This document shows positions 61,378 through 64,000 of a DNA stretch of 64,000 nt, piece by piece. The translations under genes were made by a program, and so were the position numbers. A model generated the notes under the pieces. That model had not been told where the DNA came from. It made no database searches and was given only the letters and a program-made list of their open reading frames with translations. The stretch lies in the NCBI RefSeq assembly GCF_000429085.1, contig NZ_AUBE01000001.1, forward strand, positions 434,001 to 498,000, given 5' to 3'. Source of the stretch: Streptomyces flavidovirens DSM 40150 (lineage in GTDB: Bacteria; Actinomycetota; Actinomycetes; Streptomycetales; Streptomycetaceae). The first letter of the stretch is position 1. The number at the start of each line of letters is the position of its first letter.

Positions 61378-62471
61378 CCCGCACCGAAGCACCCGCGACC
61401 ACCGACGAAGCCTCGGTCGTCGCGAAGCTCTCCACACTGGACCGCTTTCTGGCCGTGTGGATTCTTCTTGCCATGGCACTGGGACTGGGCCTCGGCCGCC
61501 TGATCCCGGGCCTCAACGACGCCCTCGCCAAGGTCGAGATCGGTGGCATCTCACTGCCCATCGCCGCCGGCCTGCTGATCATGATGTACCCGGTCCTGGC
61601 GAAGGTCCGCTACGACAAGCTCGACGCGGTCACCGGCGACAAGAAGCTCATGATCTCGTCGCTCGTCATCAACTGGATCGCCGGCCCGGCGATCATGTTC
61701 GCGCTGGCCTGGATCTTCCTGCCGGACCTGCCGGAGTACCGCACCGGCCTGATCATCGTCGGCCTCGCGCGCTGCATCGCCATGGTCATCATCTGGAACG
61801 ACCTGGCCTGCGGCGACCGTGAGGCCGCCGCCGTCCTCGTCGCCCTGAACTCGGTCTTCCAGGTCATCGCGTTCGGCCTGCTCGGCTGGCTCTACCTCGA
61901 CCTGCTGCCCGGCTGGCTCGGCCTCGGCGAGGGCGAGCACCTCGACATCTCCATGGGGAAGATCGCGCTCAACGTCGTGATCTTCCTCGGCATCCCGCTC
62001 GTCGCCGGCTTCCTGACCCGCCGCTTCGGCGAGCAGAAGATGGGCCGGGAGAAGTACGAGAACACCTTCCTGCCGAAGATCGGCCCCTGGGCGCTGTACG
62101 GCCTGCTGTTCACGATCGTCATCCTCTTCGCCCTCCAGGGGAAGACGATCACCTCGCAGCCGCTGGACGTGGCCCGGATCGCGCTTCCGCTGCTCGTGTA
62201 CTTCGCCCTGATGTGGTTCGGCACGTTCCTGCTCGGCAAGGTCATCGGCCTGAATTACGACCGCACCGCGACCCTCGCCTTCACCGCGGCGGGCAACAAC
62301 TTCGAGCTCGCCATCGCGGTCGCCATCGCCACCTTCGGCGTCACCTCCGGCCAGGCCCTGTCGGGTGTCGTCGGCCCGCTGATCGAGGTGCCGGCCCTGG
62401 TCGCGCTCGTGTACGTATCCCTGGCCTGGCGCAAGAAGTTCGCACCCACAGCCATCACCACCACCCGGTAG
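61374..62471 (+). CDS. acr3: arsenite efflux permease Acr3
   Basis: 365 residues from GTG 61374. Ten-helix ACR3 family: the essential Cys lies in VGLARCIAMVIIWNDLACGD (read to 20), with conserved Glu in AGNNFELAIAVAIATFGV near helix 9. Exports arsenite formed by ArsC. Coupled to arsR. There is no ArsA ATPase in the window. Confidence 0.95.
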   Translation: MTRTEAPATTDEASVVAKLSTLDRFLAVWILLAMALGLGLGRLIPGLNDALAKVEIGGISLPIAAGLLIMMYPVLAKVRYDKLDAVTGDKKLMISSLVINWIAGPAIMFALAWIFLPDLPEYRTGLIIVGLARCIAMVIIWNDLACGDREAAAVLVALNSVFQVIAFGLLGWLYLDLLPGWLGLGEGEHLDISMGKIALNVVIFLGIPLVAGFLTRRFGEQKMGREKYENTFLPKIGPWALYGLLFTIVILFALQGKTITSQPLDVARIALPLLVYFALMWFGTFLLGKVIGLNYDRTATLAFTAAGNNFELAIAVAIATFGVTSGQALSGVVGPLIEVPALVALVYVSLAWRKKFAPTAITTTR

Positions 62472-62497
62472 GCAGCGCGCCCCTCCGCGCACGGCGT

Positions 62498-62531
62498 GGC
62501 ACCCTTGACGTCCACGCGTCAGGAAGGTGCC
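62498..62531. promoter_or_regulatory. nested palindrome between acr3 and pucR-like gene
   Basis: Outer arms GGCACC (62498-62503) and GGTGCC (62526-62531) enclose inner TGACG-N6-CGTCA (62506-62521). It may be an operator of the PucR-type gene 27 bp downstream or a weak terminator of acr3. Confidence 0.45.
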
Positions 62532-62557
62532 AACGGCGTGTCAGAACGGGGAGGGAC

Positions 62558-63619
62558 ATGGCGGACCGGGACGCGGCCGAGGCGTACCTGGAGGGGTACG
62601 CCCAGATCCTGGCCGGTGCCTGCGCCACCGGCAGGCGGCTGACCCGGAACGAGCTGGCGACGCTGCGGGCGCAGGGTGAGCGGGCCGCCGAGGCCGGCCT
62701 CGGACTGCGCTTCCTGGTGCGCGCCCACCTGTCCGCCGCCCAGGACGTACGGGCGAGCCTGCGGGGCGCGAGCGCCGACCACCTCCTCGCGGCGGTGGAA
62801 CAGGCCGTGGACGCCTTCGCCGAGGGCCATGAGCGGGCCCAGCGGCTCGCGATCCGCCAACAGGAGGCCGCCCGGCGGGAGTTCATCGACGACCTGCTCC
62901 ACGGGCGCAGCGACGCCGGTCGGCTCGCCGAACGAGCCGAGCGTTTCGGGCTGTTGCTGTCCCACGCGCACGCGGTCGCCGTGGCCCGGGGCACCGAACC
63001 GTACGAAGACGGCTACGCGGTCACCCGCGGCATCGAGGCGTCCCTGGCGGCCCGTTTCGCGAACCGCCGGATCCTGCTCACCACGAAGAACGGCCGGCTC
63101 ATCTGCATCGCCCCCGGCGACGAGGCCGACGTCCTCGGCTTCTTCGCCGAGCAGGCGTACGCGGCGACCGACGGCGGCCAGGTGGCCATCGGCCGCCCCC
63201 ACCCGGGCGTCGGCGGAGTGGTCCACTCCTACGAGGAGGCACTCAACGCCCTCGACCTGGCCGCCCGCCTGCCCCTGGAGGCCCCGGTGCTGCACGCCGC
63301 GGACCTCCTGGTCTACCCGGTCCTCACCCGCGACCGGCAGGCGATGGCCGACCTGGTACGCAGCGTCCTCGGCCCGCTCCAGCAGGCCCGCGGCGGAGCG
63401 CAGCCGCTGATCGACACCCTCGACGCGTACTTCCACACCAGGTGCGTGGCCGCCGAAGCCGCCCGCCGGCTCTCCCTGAGCGCCAGGGCGATGACCTACC
63501 GGCTGGAGCGGATCCGCCGGCTGACGGGCGCCGACCCCGGTGACCCCGGCGACCGCTACACCCTGCAGACGGCGGTGGTCGGCGCCCGCCTGCTGGACTG
63601 GCCGGACCAGCCGCTGTGA
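62558..63619 (+). CDS. PucR/CdaR family transcriptional regulator
   Basis: 353 residues from ATG 62558 after GGGGAGGG. N-terminal helical region, a central GGDEF-like region (about 130-240) and the C-terminal PucR HTH_30: LIDTLDAYFHTRCVAAEAARRLSLSARAMTYRLERIRRLTG (in parts). Such regulators respond to purine or other metabolites in actinomycetes. No target gene is adjacent in the same direction, so the regulon is unknown. Confidence 0.9.
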   Translation: MADRDAAEAYLEGYAQILAGACATGRRLTRNELATLRAQGERAAEAGLGLRFLVRAHLSAAQDVRASLRGASADHLLAAVEQAVDAFAEGHERAQRLAIRQQEAARREFIDDLLHGRSDAGRLAERAERFGLLLSHAHAVAVARGTEPYEDGYAVTRGIEASLAARFANRRILLTTKNGRLICIAPGDEADVLGFFAEQAYAATDGGQVAIGRPHPGVGGVVHSYEEALNALDLAARLPLEAPVLHAADLLVYPVLTRDRQAMADLVRSVLGPLQQARGGAQPLIDTLDAYFHTRCVAAEAARRLSLSARAMTYRLERIRRLTGADPGDPGDRYTLQTAVVGARLLDWPDQPL

Positions 63620-63656
63620 CCCTTCGCGCCGTACCGGGGCCCGCGCAGGAGCCGGT

Positions 63657-64000
63657 TCAGCGCTGTGCGGGCGTCCCCGGACCGGTACGAGGCTGCGGGT
63701 GCCTGCCGAGCAGTTCGGCCAGCCCCCGGCGGGTGGCGGCCAGGACGACACGGTCCTGGGACTGGAGTACGTAACCGGGGTGGAGGTCCCAGACCAGGCC
63801 GGTGGGGCGCTGTTCGCCGTCGGCCGGGTGCGGGGTGGACAGGTCGGGGCGCCGGTCGGCGGGGGCGGTGGTGTCCAGGGCGAGGACGCGCCAGGCACCG
63901 GGCCGGAAGGTTTCCGCGACGGTACGGCCCTCCAGTTGCGGGTAGCCGGCGACCACGAGTGCGGCGAAGACGAGCACTTTGCGTTCGACCGGTATGGCGC
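63657..64000 (-). CDS. TrkA/RCK-like protein, C-terminal fragment cut by window edge
   Basis: 114 codons lie in the window and the reading frame stays open to the right edge (AIPVERKVLVFAALVVAGYPQLEGRTV). The C-terminal part, GYVLQSQDRVVLAATRRGLAELLGRHP, resembles the TrkA-C/RCK_C end of NAD-binding potassium transport proteins. The start lies outside the window. Hydrophobic VLVFAALVVAGY could be a beta strand or helix. Convergent with the PucR-type gene, 37 bp apart. Confidence 0.65.
   Translation of the reverse strand, partial: AIPVERKVLVFAALVVAGYPQLEGRTVAETFRPGAWRVLALDTTAPADRRPDLSTPHPADGEQRPTGLVWDLHPGYVLQSQDRVVLAATRRGLAELLGRHPQPRTGPGTPAQR

Overview
This window reads as a chromosomal segment of a high-GC actinomycete, almost certainly Streptomyces or a close relative. 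Evidence: very GC-rich codon third positions, many GTG starts, mycothiol-type enzymes, a bacterial proteasome activator, PASTA-type Ser/Thr kinases, two branched-chain 2-oxoacid dehydrogenase (Bkd) clusters, a Streptomyces-type parS sequence (GTTTCACGTGAAAC) and dispersed intergenic elements of the Streptomyces type. From memory the gene order (aspS ... bkd ... kinase pair ... bkd ... paa) resembles the region left of oriC in S. coelicolor; I could not check this. No rRNA, tRNA, CRISPR array, insertion sequence or prophage was recognised. The window looks like conserved core chromosome rather than an island.

Layout. 1-18.6 kb: truncated aspS, a PAS/GAF/SpoIIE phosphatase, an AI-2E-family permease, pirin, two small Pro/Gln-rich proteins, a large acyl-CoA dehydrogenase with paired upstream operators, an internally duplicated Cys/His protein, M18 aminopeptidase, a thioredoxin-NHL protein, a LURP-one-like protein, a nitrilase-family hydrolase, a mycothiol-dependent isomerase-family protein and a GntR-MFS pair. 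18.6-23.8 kb: first Bkd cluster (E1a-E1b-E2) divergent from a DosR/DevR-like orphan response regulator, followed by a DevR-type box and a PPOX-fold gene. 23.8-34.7 kb: a phosphotransferase, two divergent membrane Ser/Thr kinases, a secreted low-complexity protein, a PadR-regulated ABC exporter and the proteasome activator. 34.7-39.2 kb: quinone oxidoreductase and a tightly overlapping mobA-like/moeA/K+ channel operon carrying a perfect parS.

39.4-55.4 kb is the most interesting part: a second 2-oxoacid dehydrogenase cluster, an Lrp regulator, a TetR regulator (PaaR type) translationally coupled to a 3-hydroxyacyl-CoA dehydrogenase, paaN, an HTTM-DUF5819 membrane pair, paaABCDE and an acyl-CoA dehydrogenase. 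Three near-identical 14-bp palindromes (consensus ACCGAWYGWTCGGT) sit at the promoters of the dehydrogenase cluster, of hadh/paaN and of paaABCDE. All three also carry a TTRTCCACAGG box upstream. I infer one PaaR regulon in which the second 2-oxoacid dehydrogenase may supply arylacetyl-CoA (for example from phenylpyruvate) directly to the phenylacetyl-CoA epoxidase.

55.4-64 kb: rhodanese, a J-domain-like protein, a DUF2252 protein, a GT-C type membrane protein, a divergent arsenic resistance locus (arsC / arsR-acr3) with arrayed ATCAG half-sites, a PucR-type regulator and the C-terminus of a TrkA/RCK-like protein cut by the right edge. A window-wide curiosity is that several genes end in short tandem repeats whose units contain the stop codon itself.
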